From NCBI GenBank assembly GCA_910575835.1, contig CAJTGB010000033.1, positions 1 to 55,728 on the forward strand: 55,728 nucleotides of DNA, read 5' to 3'. Numbering within the stretch: position 1 is the stretch's first letter; each line of letters opens with the position of its first letter. This stretch comes from Lachnospiraceae bacterium. Its GTDB lineage: Bacteria > Bacillota > Clostridia > Lachnospirales > Lachnospiraceae. The notes beneath the pieces are model-generated. The model was not told the DNA's origin, searched no databases, and worked only from the letters and a program-made list of their open reading frames with translations. A program made the translations under genes and the position numbers. This document shows, piece after piece, positions 38,358 to 46,386 of this stretch.

Positions 38358-38825
38358 ATGTCTGTTGAAAAAGTAAGAGAGTATTTCAAAACAAAAGGAA
38401 TAGATGGGAGGATACAGGAATTTGAAGTGTCAAGCGCGACAGTTGCCCTTGCTGCTAAGGCCTTGCATTGTGAAGAAAACCGAATTGCAAAAACATTATC
38501 ATTTCATCTTGGAGAAAAAGTAATATTGATTGTTGCGGCGGGTGATGCCAAGATTGATAATGCCAAGTATAAAGCTCAGTTTGGGACAAAAGCGAAAATG
38601 CTGTCTTTTGACGAAGCAGAACCTTTAGTCGGACATGCGATAGGAGGTGTTTGTCCCTTTGCTGTAAATGAGGGAGTGGAAGCTTACTTAGATGTATCGC
38701 TCAAACGCTTTAATACAGTGTTTCCTGCATGCGGCAGTCCTAACAGTGCAATAGAGTTTTCTCTGGAAGAGTTGGAAGAATATTCTGGCTTTATAGAATG
38801 GATTGACGTCTGCAAAATAGTGTGA
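38358..38825 (+). CDS. YbaK/ProX-type aminoacyl-tRNA deacylase domain protein
   Basis: A 155-aa single-domain protein of the YbaK/EbsC family: RIAKTLSFHLGEKVILIVAAGDAKID, GHAIGGVCPFAV and the C-terminal PNSAIEFSLEEL are typical. Members remove misattached amino acids from tRNA (for example Cys-tRNA-Pro or Ala-tRNA-Pro); which one cannot be told. GGAGGAAGTTAT precedes the start. Flanked by terminators, so probably monocistronic. Confidence 0.88.
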   Translation: MSVEKVREYFKTKGIDGRIQEFEVSSATVALAAKALHCEENRIAKTLSFHLGEKVILIVAAGDAKIDNAKYKAQFGTKAKMLSFDEAEPLVGHAIGGVCPFAVNEGVEAYLDVSLKRFNTVFPACGSPNSAIEFSLEELEEYSGFIEWIDVCKIV

Positions 38826-38832
38826 TGAAAAG

Positions 38833-38869
38833 AACAGGCAAAAGGACCTATTCCGCTGCCTGTTTTCTT
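38833..38869 (+). terminator. Terminator after the YbaK-like gene
   Basis: AACAGGCA (38833-38840) pairs with TGCCTGTT (38857-38864), followed by TTCTT. Confidence 0.7.
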
Positions 38870-38961
38870 AGTTTAACAGATGATATTTTTGAAAATGAAG
38901 ATATTATACAAGAAATGGCGGAACATTCTGAGTATAATAGAGAATGCGAGGAGGTGTTAGC

Positions 38962-39792
38962 TTGCATAAGGAAATCCGAACAGTCTGCTATGATGACGAT
39001 CTGTGCCTTGAAGCATATCGTTTTGAGGGAATCGTGCAGCCGTTCCCGAATCATTTTCATGATTATTATGTAATTGGGCTTGTAGAGGCGGGGACACGCT
39101 GTTTATCCTGCAAAAATAGAGAATATACGATAGGTCAAGGGAACATGCTATTGTTTAATCCAAACGATAATCACAGCTGCATGCAATGTGACGGCGGAAC
39201 ACTTGATTACAGAGGCTTGAATATTCCAAAGGAAACGATGCTGTCATTAGCGGAAGAAATAACAGGGCATAGAGGATTGCTTGGCTTTTCGGAGAATGTT
39301 ATTAAGAATGATGAAATGAATAATTATTTCCATTCTTTACATCAGATAATTATGAAAGGCTCAAAAGAATTTGAAAAAGAAGAAATGCTTCTGTTCTTTA
39401 TTTCATTACTTATCGAACGATACGGACAACCTTTTGAGAACTGTATTCCAGAGTGCAGAGAAGAGATAGAGAAGACGTGCGAATTTATGGCAGAACATTT
39501 TGCAGAGCATATTACATTGGAAAAACTCTGTAAATGCAGTTGTCTTAGCAAATCGGCATTGCTCCGTGCATTTACCAAATCAAAAGGAATTACGCCGTAC
39601 AGGTACCTTCAGACGATTCGGATAGGCAAAGCGAAAGAATTATTGGAGCAGGGAGTGTCATCGGTTGACGCCGCTATACAGACAGGATTTTCAGACCAGA
39701 GCCATTTTTCAAATTTCTTTCATATGTTTATAGGGCTGTCGCCTGCCGCGTACAGGCATATTTTCAAGGAGGGCGGAAAGAATCATGGATAA
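38962..39792 (+). CDS. AraC family transcriptional regulator
   Basis: A 276-aa regulator: N-terminal cupin-like effector domain (HFHDYYVIGLVEAG, NPNDNHSC) and C-terminal pair of HTH motifs (ITLEKLCKCSCLSKSALLRAF; VSSVDAAIQTGFSDQSHFSNFF). I take TTG at 38962 as start because GAGGAGGTG is 6 nt upstream; the ATG at 38944 would precede that site. It overlaps the EamA transporter by 8 bp and probably controls it. Confidence 0.9.
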   Translation: MHKEIRTVCYDDDLCLEAYRFEGIVQPFPNHFHDYYVIGLVEAGTRCLSCKNREYTIGQGNMLLFNPNDNHSCMQCDGGTLDYRGLNIPKETMLSLAEEITGHRGLLGFSENVIKNDEMNNYFHSLHQIIMKGSKEFEKEEMLLFFISLLIERYGQPFENCIPECREEIEKTCEFMAEHFAEHITLEKLCKCSCLSKSALLRAFTKSKGITPYRYLQTIRIGKAKELLEQGVSSVDAAIQTGFSDQSHFSNFFHMFIGLSPAAYRHIFKEGGKNHG

Positions 39793-40696
39793 AAAAACTA
39801 CAGCAGGACATATTATGGCTTTGATTACGATTGTGATATGGGGAACAACTTTTATATCTACCAAGATTCTGCTTGAAGATTTTACACCGGTAGAAATACT
39901 GTTTTCCAGATTTTTGCTTGGAGTTCTTGCGTTGATAGCCGTTTATCCGAAACGCTTAAAAATAAAAGATAAAAAACAGGAATTCACATTTGCCGCGGCG
40001 GGGCTATGCGGGATATGCCTATATTATCTGCTTGAGAACATCGCACTGACCTATACGATGGCTTCTAATGTCGGCGTTATTATATCTGTTGCTCCGTTCT
40101 TTACTGCTGTTTTGTCTCATGTATTTCTAAAGGAAGAAGAAAAACTGAAAGCACAATTTTTTGTTGGTTTTATTGTTGCTATGACAGGAATATCCCTCAT
40201 CAGTTTCAGCGGATCGAAATTGGAGCTGAATCCTATCGGTGATGTTCTGGCGGTCGCCGCGGCATTCATATGGGCCGTTTATTCATTGCTGATACGAAAA
40301 ATCAGCAGTTACGGATATTATACGATTCAAACAACAAGGAGGATATTTACATACGGAATTATTTTCATGTTACCATTTCTCTTTGTTTTTGAGGTTAGCT
40401 TGGATATGCAGAAGCTTGTAAGGCCGGAGTATGCCCTAAACCTGATCTATTTGGGGCTCGGTGCGTCAGCCCTTTGTTTTGTTACCTGGAATTATGCTGT
40501 TAAAATGCTTGGCGCTGTTAAGACAAGCGTGTATATCTATATTGTTCCTGTCATTACCGTTGTCACATCCGTTATTGTGCTGAAGGAAGAAATCACATGG
40601 ATGGCTGCAGCGGGAATAGGGTTTACCTTAATGGGCTTGTTCCTCTCAGACTTTTTTGATATAAACTCTATTCACGGCGGTAAAGATCAATTTTAA
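39785..40696 (+). CDS. EamA/DMT family transporter
   Basis: A 303-aa membrane protein with ten hydrophobic helices in two repeated EamA halves (first starting near IVIWGTTFISTKIL, second near AAAFIWAVYSLLIRK). The drug/metabolite transporter superfamily exports amino acids or small metabolites. Coupled to the AraC regulator. It ends 15 bp before the convergent hxlR-type gene, with no clear terminator between. Confidence 0.88.
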   Translation: MDKKTTAGHIMALITIVIWGTTFISTKILLEDFTPVEILFSRFLLGVLALIAVYPKRLKIKDKKQEFTFAAAGLCGICLYYLLENIALTYTMASNVGVIISVAPFFTAVLSHVFLKEEEKLKAQFFVGFIVAMTGISLISFSGSKLELNPIGDVLAVAAAFIWAVYSLLIRKISSYGYYTIQTTRRIFTYGIIFMLPFLFVFEVSLDMQKLVRPEYALNLIYLGLGASALCFVTWNYAVKMLGAVKTSVYIYIVPVITVVTSVIVLKEEITWMAAAGIGFTLMGLFLSDFFDINSIHGGKDQF

Positions 40697-40711
40697 GGCA
40701 AAAAATCATGA

Positions 40712-41041
40712 TTACATATTAAGATTCTCATCTCCCCACTGTTTCATATGCTCAAAGACGGGGATGAAGCTTTTTCCCAAGTCAGTAAGATTATATTCTA
40801 CATGGGGAGGAACTTCTTTGTAATCATAACGGGTAATGAAGCCGTCTGCTTCCAATTCCCGAAGCTGCTTTGTCAGGCTTGATTCTGTAATATCTCCGAT
40901 ATGCCTGCGAAGCTCCCCGAAACGGTGTATATCCCGAAAGGCAATGTAATAAATGATTTCTATTTTCCATTTGCCGCCTAATATTTTTTGTATGGTAGAA
41001 ACTGTTTTGCAGCGTTCAACAGCCAGCGTACTTTTTTTCAT
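40712..41041 (-). CDS. HxlR family transcriptional regulator
   Basis: A 109-aa winged-helix protein: CKTVSTIQKILGGKWKIEIIYYI, FGELRRHIGDITESSLTKQLRELEADGFI and the YNLTDLGKSF wing are typical of HxlR. The conserved N-terminal Cys (ERC) may sense thiol-reactive compounds or aldehydes as in YodB/HypR, which is inference. I choose the ATG at 41041 with AAGGAGTGACCAGA upstream. Divergent from the radical SAM pair. Confidence 0.9.
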   Translation of the reverse strand: MKKSTLAVERCKTVSTIQKILGGKWKIEIIYYIAFRDIHRFGELRRHIGDITESSLTKQLRELEADGFITRYDYKEVPPHVEYNLTDLGKSFIPVFEHMKQWGDENLNM

Positions 41042-41121
41042 TCTGGTCACTCCTTCTTGGGACAGTGTAACACACATTTTTTCACAAATCAATGTACCGT
41101 CTATATACAGGTACTACAAAA

Positions 41122-41160
41122 AAGTACAGTACTTGTAAAATAATTGTACAAAAGTATAAT
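41122..41160 (+). promoter_or_regulatory. Promoter with putative HxlR operator
   Basis: TTGTAA (41133-41138), 16 nt spacer and TATAAT (41155-41160) precede the radical SAM genes. The palindromic AAGTACAGTACTT (41122-41134) overlaps the -35 box, and further GTAC half-sites (GTACC...GGTAC at 41096-41114, TTGTAC at 41144-41149) surround it, on both sides of the divergent HxlR promoter. Confidence 0.65.
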
Positions 41161-41184
41161 GAGTCTAGGAAAGGAGATGTGTTT

Positions 41185-42084
41185 ATGCATTACACAGGAA
41201 CAATTTGGCGGCCGCCTTATGAAGCGGCATCACTTTTGGTTGAAGTAACGGCAGGCTGTACGCATCATGAATGTAAGTTTTGTACTTTGTATAATGATTT
41301 GCCGTTCAAATTCAGAATGTCCCCTATGGAGGATATTGAATGTGATTTGCAGGAGGTGAAAAGGGCAGTCAAAGGCTTAAGGAACGAGCGTACAGACCGA
41401 GTATTTCTGACGGGAGCGAACCCATTCGTTTTATCATATGACAAATTAGCCGCGATTGCAGAGTTAGTCCGCAAATATCTCCCGTCAGTTAAATCTATCG
41501 GCTCATTTGCGAGGATTACGGACGTTACCCCTAAATCCGATGAAGAACTTGCCAAACTGCGGGCTTTAGGGTATGACGGTCTGACAATAGGAATAGAAAC
41601 GGGCGATGACGAAGCCTTGCGGTTTATGAACAAGGGATATACATCAGCGGACATCATAGAGCAATGCCAGAGATTAGATGCAGCGGATATTCATTACAGC
41701 TTCTTTTACCTGGTAAGCATTTCTGGGGCGGGCCGCGGGGAAATCGGAGCAAAATTGACAGCCGATATATGCAATCAGATACACCCTATGCTTATCGGTG
41801 CGAATATGCTTACGATTTATCCTGATTCTGCGCTTTATGAAGAAATACAGCGTGGGAACTGGCAGGAAGAAGGCGAACTTGAGAAATACAAAGAGGTACG
41901 GACGCTTATTGAAAACTTGCGGATACCTACTATATTTGCGGCAATGGGGGCTTCCAATGCGTACCAGTTTCATGGAAAACTGCCGCAAGATAAGGCAAGG
42001 CTGCTGTCATTTCTTGATGAAATCATAGGGAATGTCAGCGAGGAAGAGCTACGGCGGTACAGACGGAATGTCCATCATCTGTAA
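41185..42084 (+). CDS. Radical SAM protein, CX4CX2C type (1)
   Basis: A 299-aa radical SAM enzyme. The iron-sulfur motif is CTHHECKFC (Cys25, Cys30, Cys33), a CX4CX2C spacing in place of the usual CX3CX2C. Beyond it FLTGANPFVLSYDKL and LTIGIETGDDEALRFMNKGYT fit the family's SAM-binding strands. It begins MHYTGTIWRPPYEA, closely matched in the next gene. The reaction is unknown. The start at 41185 follows GGAAAGGAGATGTGTTT. Likely controlled by the divergent HxlR regulator. Confidence 0.85.
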   Translation: MHYTGTIWRPPYEAASLLVEVTAGCTHHECKFCTLYNDLPFKFRMSPMEDIECDLQEVKRAVKGLRNERTDRVFLTGANPFVLSYDKLAAIAELVRKYLPSVKSIGSFARITDVTPKSDEELAKLRALGYDGLTIGIETGDDEALRFMNKGYTSADIIEQCQRLDAADIHYSFFYLVSISGAGRGEIGAKLTADICNQIHPMLIGANMLTIYPDSALYEEIQRGNWQEEGELEKYKEVRTLIENLRIPTIFAAMGASNAYQFHGKLPQDKARLLSFLDEIIGNVSEEELRRYRRNVHHL

Positions 42085-42148
42085 ATGAAACACCCTGTGG
42101 GTATAACTTTGCGGACAAAAGGACGTACAGAAGGGAGGAGTGACGGAC

Positions 42149-43030
42149 ATGCATTTTACTGGCAGAACTTGGCGGCCGCCGTATGAATCTTATTCGGTTA
42201 TCATTCAAGCTGCCTCCGGCTGCACCTATAATAAATGCAAGTTTTGCAGCCTGTATAAAAACGAATGTTTCCGAATGTCGCCTATGGAAGAATTTGAGGA
42301 AGATTTGGCAGAGATAAAAAGCTATCAGCCATATGCAAGGAGAATATTCTGGACAGGAGCGAATCCATTTGCCATGAGTTACGAGAATTTAAAGCTTAGG
42401 GCTTTGACGGTAAGAGATTATCTGATCAAATGTCAGACAATGGCCATGTTTGCAAGTATCCGTGACATTAAAAACAAAGAGGTATGGCAGCTTAGGAAAT
42501 TAAGGGCAATGGGTATTAACGGGCTGAGTATTGGTGTGGAAAGCGGCGATGACGAAACGCTTGCACTTGCAAATAAGGGATATACTTCGGCGGATATTCT
42601 GGAGCAGTGCAGGAAGTTGGATGAAGCAGGTATTGAATACTACTTTGTATATATGACAGGTCTTGCGGGAAAAGACGGCGGATACAGGAATGCAAGGAAC
42701 AGTGCAAAGCTGTTCAGCAGGCTTAATCCGTATTTTGTTTCTGTAGACTCTCTTACGCTTTTTCCAGACACAGAGCTGTATCAGATGGCGCAGCAGGGTT
42801 TGTTCATTCCTGCTGAAGAAAAAGAGCGTATCCGTGAATTGCAAATACTAATCAATAATCTCAATATACGCACACATTTGTTTGCAAATACAGTCTCGAA
42901 TTTCACGCCAGTAACGGCATATCTTCCGTATGACCGTGAAAAGGTTACAAATGAACTGCAATATGTCATAGATAATACTGATGAAATGGAGATGAGGAAG
43001 CATAGAAATAAATTAAAATCTTTAGGATAA
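42149..43030 (+). CDS. Radical SAM protein, CX4CX2C type (2)
   Basis: A 293-aa paralogue of the preceding gene, with cysteines at the same positions (CTYNKCKFC; Cys25, Cys30, Cys33) and parallel segments (FWTGANPFAMSYENL, LSIGVESGDDETLALANKGYT, TSADILEQCRKLDEAGIEYYF). The two arose by duplication and may form a heterodimer or act on related substrates; neither is shown. GGGAGGAG lies 10 nt before the ATG at 42149. The gap to gene 1 is 64 bp. Confidence 0.85.
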   Translation: MHFTGRTWRPPYESYSVIIQAASGCTYNKCKFCSLYKNECFRMSPMEEFEEDLAEIKSYQPYARRIFWTGANPFAMSYENLKLRALTVRDYLIKCQTMAMFASIRDIKNKEVWQLRKLRAMGINGLSIGVESGDDETLALANKGYTSADILEQCRKLDEAGIEYYFVYMTGLAGKDGGYRNARNSAKLFSRLNPYFVSVDSLTLFPDTELYQMAQQGLFIPAEEKERIRELQILINNLNIRTHLFANTVSNFTPVTAYLPYDREKVTNELQYVIDNTDEMEMRKHRNKLKSLG

Positions 43031-43125
43031 GGTTGCATTGAAGAGGATAGCAGGCATTGCAAAGGAACCGGAAAGCAAGTATAATTGATATTATCTTGAA
43101 ATAAGAAATGGGGATTGAGTAGTGT

Positions 43126-43755
43126 ATGAGTATAATCAACAGAGAGGACATGCTGGAGCTGACCAGGCGGATGACGCCGGCCCGGACCTCCATTACGAGA
43201 ATCGCCGGGTGTTACATAGACAGGGACGGAGAATTTGACGGGAGTTTCAATACCAATTTCCTGAAGCTTTCCGGTTCCGACAAGGCAAAGAATTTAAAGC
43301 TTGCCAAGACGGTGCCGTTTTCTGATACGAATAAGAATCTGAAGAAATATGAGTTTAAGCCAGAAGCGCAGAGACCGGGAAGTATGTGGCAATTGCTCAT
43401 GGCGATGAAGGAATGCGGACTGAAGAACGACGCGCTGATGGACACATTCTATGATGTGGTTATAGAGAACTATCATGCAGTCTCTGAATATGCTGTTCTT
43501 GTATTCCATGATCGGTATGATATTCCGGTGAAAGCAGCCGATAAGGAGAGGCTGGGAGAATCGGAGGACGTGTTTGAATATCTGATCTGTGTGATCTGTC
43601 CTCTTTCTGGAGAATATGAACCGGGAGAACCGGAGTGCGGATTCCTGTTTCCTGCATTCACAGACCGAAGCGGAGATTTGAATCATGTGAATATTTATCA
43701 GAAGAATATTGATATGTCACATATAGAATTATTGAAGGGGATTTTAGGAATATAA
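43126..43755 (+). CDS. DUF4317 family protein, short form
   Basis: A 209-aa protein matching the N-terminal part of DUF4317 (LELTRRMTPARTSITRIAGCYIDRDGE). From memory full-length members are near twice this length, so this one looks C-terminally shortened; it ends in LLKGILGI with no evidence of frame continuation downstream. Soluble, no known function. The gap to the preceding radical SAM gene is 95 bp; the start has only a weak GGGGATTG upstream. Confidence 0.65.
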   Translation: MSIINREDMLELTRRMTPARTSITRIAGCYIDRDGEFDGSFNTNFLKLSGSDKAKNLKLAKTVPFSDTNKNLKKYEFKPEAQRPGSMWQLLMAMKECGLKNDALMDTFYDVVIENYHAVSEYAVLVFHDRYDIPVKAADKERLGESEDVFEYLICVICPLSGEYEPGEPECGFLFPAFTDRSGDLNHVNIYQKNIDMSHIELLKGILGI

Positions 43756-43819
43756 TAGAAAATCCTATTGCGTAGCGATTTTTAATGGATCTTTGAATGT
43801 ATACGAGGAGTGGAGAATT

Positions 43820-44263
43820 ATGGAAGAAAGAGTAATTGCTGAACAGTTTGCGAAGGGTTATGATTGTTCACAGGTCGTTGTCTCTCATTTTGCGGCAGAG
43901 CTTGGAATCTCAGAAGAATTGGCGAATAAGGCGGCCGCTTGCTTTGGCGGAGGTATGTTTCAGGCTGATACATGCGGAGTGTTTACGGGGGCGCTTATAG
44001 TGATTGGTTTAAAATATGGACATTTTGACCCGGATAGGCTTCAGGAACAGAAGAATGTGTTGATGGCAAAGAGCAGTGAATTTAGGAAAAAGTTTTTTGA
44101 AATACATCCAACGTGTAATTGCAGAGAATTGGTCGGCTATGATGTGTCCACACCGGAAGGGTTAAAGGCGGCAGTGGAATCTGGAAGGATGATGTCATTT
44201 TGTCCGAAGCTGGTTAAGGAAGTGATCGGGCTGTTGGAAGAGAACAGTTCTGCCAGTCAGTAA
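43820..44263 (+). CDS. C_GCAxxG_C_C family protein (second copy)
   Basis: A 147-aa paralogue-type relative of the protein at 4673-5131: YDCSQVVV at the N terminus, ACFGGGMFQADTCGVFTGALI as the core (the usual GCAxxG reads CGVFTG) and a HPTCNCRELVG cysteine pair. All are Cys. I take the ATG at 43820 after GAGGAGTGGAGAATT. Followed after 14 bp by the phosphotransferase gene, probably cotranscribed. Presumed metal-binding or redox; unproven. Confidence 0.8.
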   Translation: MEERVIAEQFAKGYDCSQVVVSHFAAELGISEELANKAAACFGGGMFQADTCGVFTGALIVIGLKYGHFDPDRLQEQKNVLMAKSSEFRKKFFEIHPTCNCRELVGYDVSTPEGLKAAVESGRMMSFCPKLVKEVIGLLEENSSASQ

Positions 44264-44277
44264 GAAGGGTGAAAATT

Positions 44278-45288
44278 ATGGATAGGATCAAGGGCTTAAG
44301 GGAGTATGTTGAGTCAGAAGATTATAAGGAAAGATTATCGATCTTACACAGTGAAGAGATAGAATACAGATTGCTTGCACAGGGAGAATACAACATTAAT
44401 TATGAGTTTGTGCATCCTGTATCAAAGAAGAGGCTGATTCTCAGAGTGAATACCGGAAGTCAGATGCATCTGGAAAATCAGATAGAATATGAATATCATG
44501 CATTGAAACTGTTAGAAGATTCAGGCAGGACGCCGCGTGCCGTCTATGCAGACGGGAGTAAGGAGAAGGTGGAATATGGCATCATGGTGATGGAATTCCT
44601 CGAAGGGCATGCTCTCGATTACCGCCGGGAGATGGAGTATGCGGCACAGTGTCTTGCAGATATCCACAGTATTTCGGTGACAGGCAGTGATGGACTGATT
44701 ATGCCGAATAATCCGCTGCAGGCAATTATAGATGAATGCAATGAGATGGCTGAGATATACTACCGCTCTCCTCTTGGCGATACGCAGAAGAAGCGGACGA
44801 TAGAGAGGATGCTGAAGATCGGGCAGCGGATGTTAAATGAAGTTTCAGAATACAGAGGATATCGGTGCTGTATTAATACAGAGCTGAATTCAGGGAACTT
44901 TTTAATAAATGGAGAAGGTAAGGATAACTACTTGGTTGATTGGGAAAAACCTTTATACGGGGATCCAGTGCAGGATCTAGGGCATTTTCTCGCTCCGACA
45001 ACTACATTCTGGAAGACGGATGTGATTCTTGAACAGGAAGAAATGAATCGTTTTATCCGGCAGTACAAGGAATCGGTATCCGGCAGGTTTGATGTGCAGG
45101 GGATTGAAGAACGCCTGAAACTATTCATACCGATTACCTGTCTTAGGGGATTAACATGGTGTGCTATGGCATGGGTACAGTACCAGGATCCGAACCGTTT
45201 GATTCGGAATGAAGAGACATTTCGTAAGATGGAATCCTATCTGAGCTATGAATTTCTGGAGAATATTGAGGCTTCTTTTTTTGATTGA
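44278..45288 (+). CDS. Phosphotransferase (APH/choline kinase-like), atypical catalytic loop
   Basis: A 336-aa protein of the aminoglycoside/choline kinase fold. It has an N-lobe nucleotide region (LLAQGEYNINYEFV), EFLEGHALD hinge, the catalytic loop NTELNSGNFLI (residues 200-210) and metal-binding DWEKPLYGDPVQDLG (from 221). In canonical members the loop is HxDxxxxN; here His is Asn200 and the catalytic Asp is Glu202, while Asn207 and Asp221 are kept. It could use Glu as a weaker base or have lost kinase activity. Start ATG 44278 after AAGAAGGGTGAAAATT. Substrate unknown. Confidence 0.75.
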   Translation: MDRIKGLREYVESEDYKERLSILHSEEIEYRLLAQGEYNINYEFVHPVSKKRLILRVNTGSQMHLENQIEYEYHALKLLEDSGRTPRAVYADGSKEKVEYGIMVMEFLEGHALDYRREMEYAAQCLADIHSISVTGSDGLIMPNNPLQAIIDECNEMAEIYYRSPLGDTQKKRTIERMLKIGQRMLNEVSEYRGYRCCINTELNSGNFLINGEGKDNYLVDWEKPLYGDPVQDLGHFLAPTTTFWKTDVILEQEEMNRFIRQYKESVSGRFDVQGIEERLKLFIPITCLRGLTWCAMAWVQYQDPNRLIRNEETFRKMESYLSYEFLENIEASFFD

Positions 45289-45340
45289 TTTTCCGAATAT
45301 TGAAGTCTTTTTTAATTGATTTTCTGAACATTGAGTTATT
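45262..45340 (+). repeat. Tandem repeat over the phosphotransferase stop codon
   Basis: GAATATTGA followed by a T-rich stretch and TTGATTTTC occurs in three diverged units of about 31-33 bp (the last as GAACATTGA). The first unit encodes the last residues and stop; the following units would encode similar ends (NIEA..F*). No other gene is present in 45289-45511, which is AT-rich. Confidence 0.6.
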
Positions 45341-45511
45341 CTTAAAAGGATGTTTTTGTATAAATAAGAATGATATATTGATATAATCTATAAACAAATA
45401 AATATATTATTATTATTGATTAGACGGGCATATCTTCTCATGATAATATAGAAAAACGGACAGAAAATGTCCAAAATGTTAATATTTTATGAAGTCAGGA
45501 GGGAACAATCT

Positions 45512-45610
45512 ATGAGAAGATGCAATACTATAGAAGCAGTAGAGCCTTTGGCACACATAGAATGTGTGAATGTATACAATGGCCTGAGCAGAGCAAAAGA
45601 AATAGAATAG
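45512..45610 (+). CDS. Possible 32-aa small protein or leader peptide
   Basis: ATG at 45512 is preceded by TCAGGAGGGAACAATC, a near-perfect ribosome-binding site at ideal spacing, and opens a frame of 32 codons to TAG at 45610. The peptide (MRRCNTIEAVEPLAHIEC... ending SRAKEIE) has two cysteines and no hydrophobic helix. It lies 30 bp upstream of the first VTT gene, so it could be a leader peptide of that operon or a small stand-alone protein. I do not recognise it. Confidence 0.5.
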   Translation: MRRCNTIEAVEPLAHIECVNVYNGLSRAKEIE

Positions 45611-45640
45611 AATTTTGCCGAATAGGTGAAACTAGATAAA

Positions 45641-46357
45641 ATGAATAAGAGAACAGAACAGAAAAAAAGAAACTGGATAGGGAAGTCGATAGTCATATTG
45701 CTGTTTGCGGCGGCAATCCTTGCATATATGTGGATTCCGTCTGTGCATGAATTGTATAATAAGATCGTCAGAATGTTTACCAGCGGTGATTTTACTGTGG
45801 TGAGGGAATTTGTGGAATCTTATGGCGTGTATGCTGCTGCGGTGTCATTTGCGCTGATGATCTTACAGTCAGTTGCGGCGCCGCTTCCGGCATTTTTGCT
45901 GACGTTTGCCAATGCGAACCTTTTCGGATGGTGGCAAGGGGCGATCCTCTCATGGTCAAGTGCGATGGCAGGAGCGACGGTCTGTTTCTTCATTGCACGG
46001 ATTTTAGGCCGTGACATAGTAGAGAAGATTACCAGTAAGGCAGGGTTAGAGCAGATAGACGTATTCTTTGAAAAACACGGGCGGTTAAGTATTCTGATCG
46101 CAAGGCTGCTCCCGTTCATTTCCTTTGACATCGTAAGTTACGCGGCCGGACTTACATCTATGTCATTTTGGAGTTTTTTTGCTGCAACAGGAATCGGACA
46201 GCTTCCGGCGACGATCGTTTATTCTTATGTAGGCGGTATGCTGACCGGAGGGGCGCAGATGCTTGTGACGGCGTTATTGATACTTTTTGCCCTATCGGCG
46301 TTAATTGTACTATTCAGACAGCTTTATGCAGAACGGCAGAAGAAAAAAGAAGAATAA
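45641..46357 (+). CDS. VTT-domain membrane protein (TVP38/TMEM64 family, 1)
   Basis: A 238-aa integral membrane protein with an N-terminal helix (about residues 11-30) and the VTT core: ILQSVAAPLPAFLLTFANANLFGWWQGAILSW, GATVCFFIARILGRD and the LARLLPFISFDIVSYAAGL loop with reentrant helices. VTT/DedA proteins are linked to lipid or undecaprenyl-phosphate flipping and to oxyanion or metal stress. Start could also be GTG at 45626; 45641 fits better with the family. It heads the operon 45.6-51.0 kb. Confidence 0.85.
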   Translation: MNKRTEQKKRNWIGKSIVILLFAAAILAYMWIPSVHELYNKIVRMFTSGDFTVVREFVESYGVYAAAVSFALMILQSVAAPLPAFLLTFANANLFGWWQGAILSWSSAMAGATVCFFIARILGRDIVEKITSKAGLEQIDVFFEKHGRLSILIARLLPFISFDIVSYAAGLTSMSFWSFFAATGIGQLPATIVYSYVGGMLTGGAQMLVTALLILFALSALIVLFRQLYAERQKKKEE

Positions 46358-46386
46358 TTTTTAATGGTGAAGGAGAAGATTTCATT

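Noticed and set aside
38825-39073. Frame beginning MKRTGKRTYSAAC after the YbaK-like gene
   Set aside because: It runs through a terminator hairpin and far into the AraC gene, with no ribosome-binding site.
46168-46386. 73-codon upstream extension of the rhodanese lipoprotein
   Set aside because: It overlaps the VTT gene in another frame. The internal ATG at 46387 has a ribosome-binding site and begins a perfect lipoprotein signal peptide.
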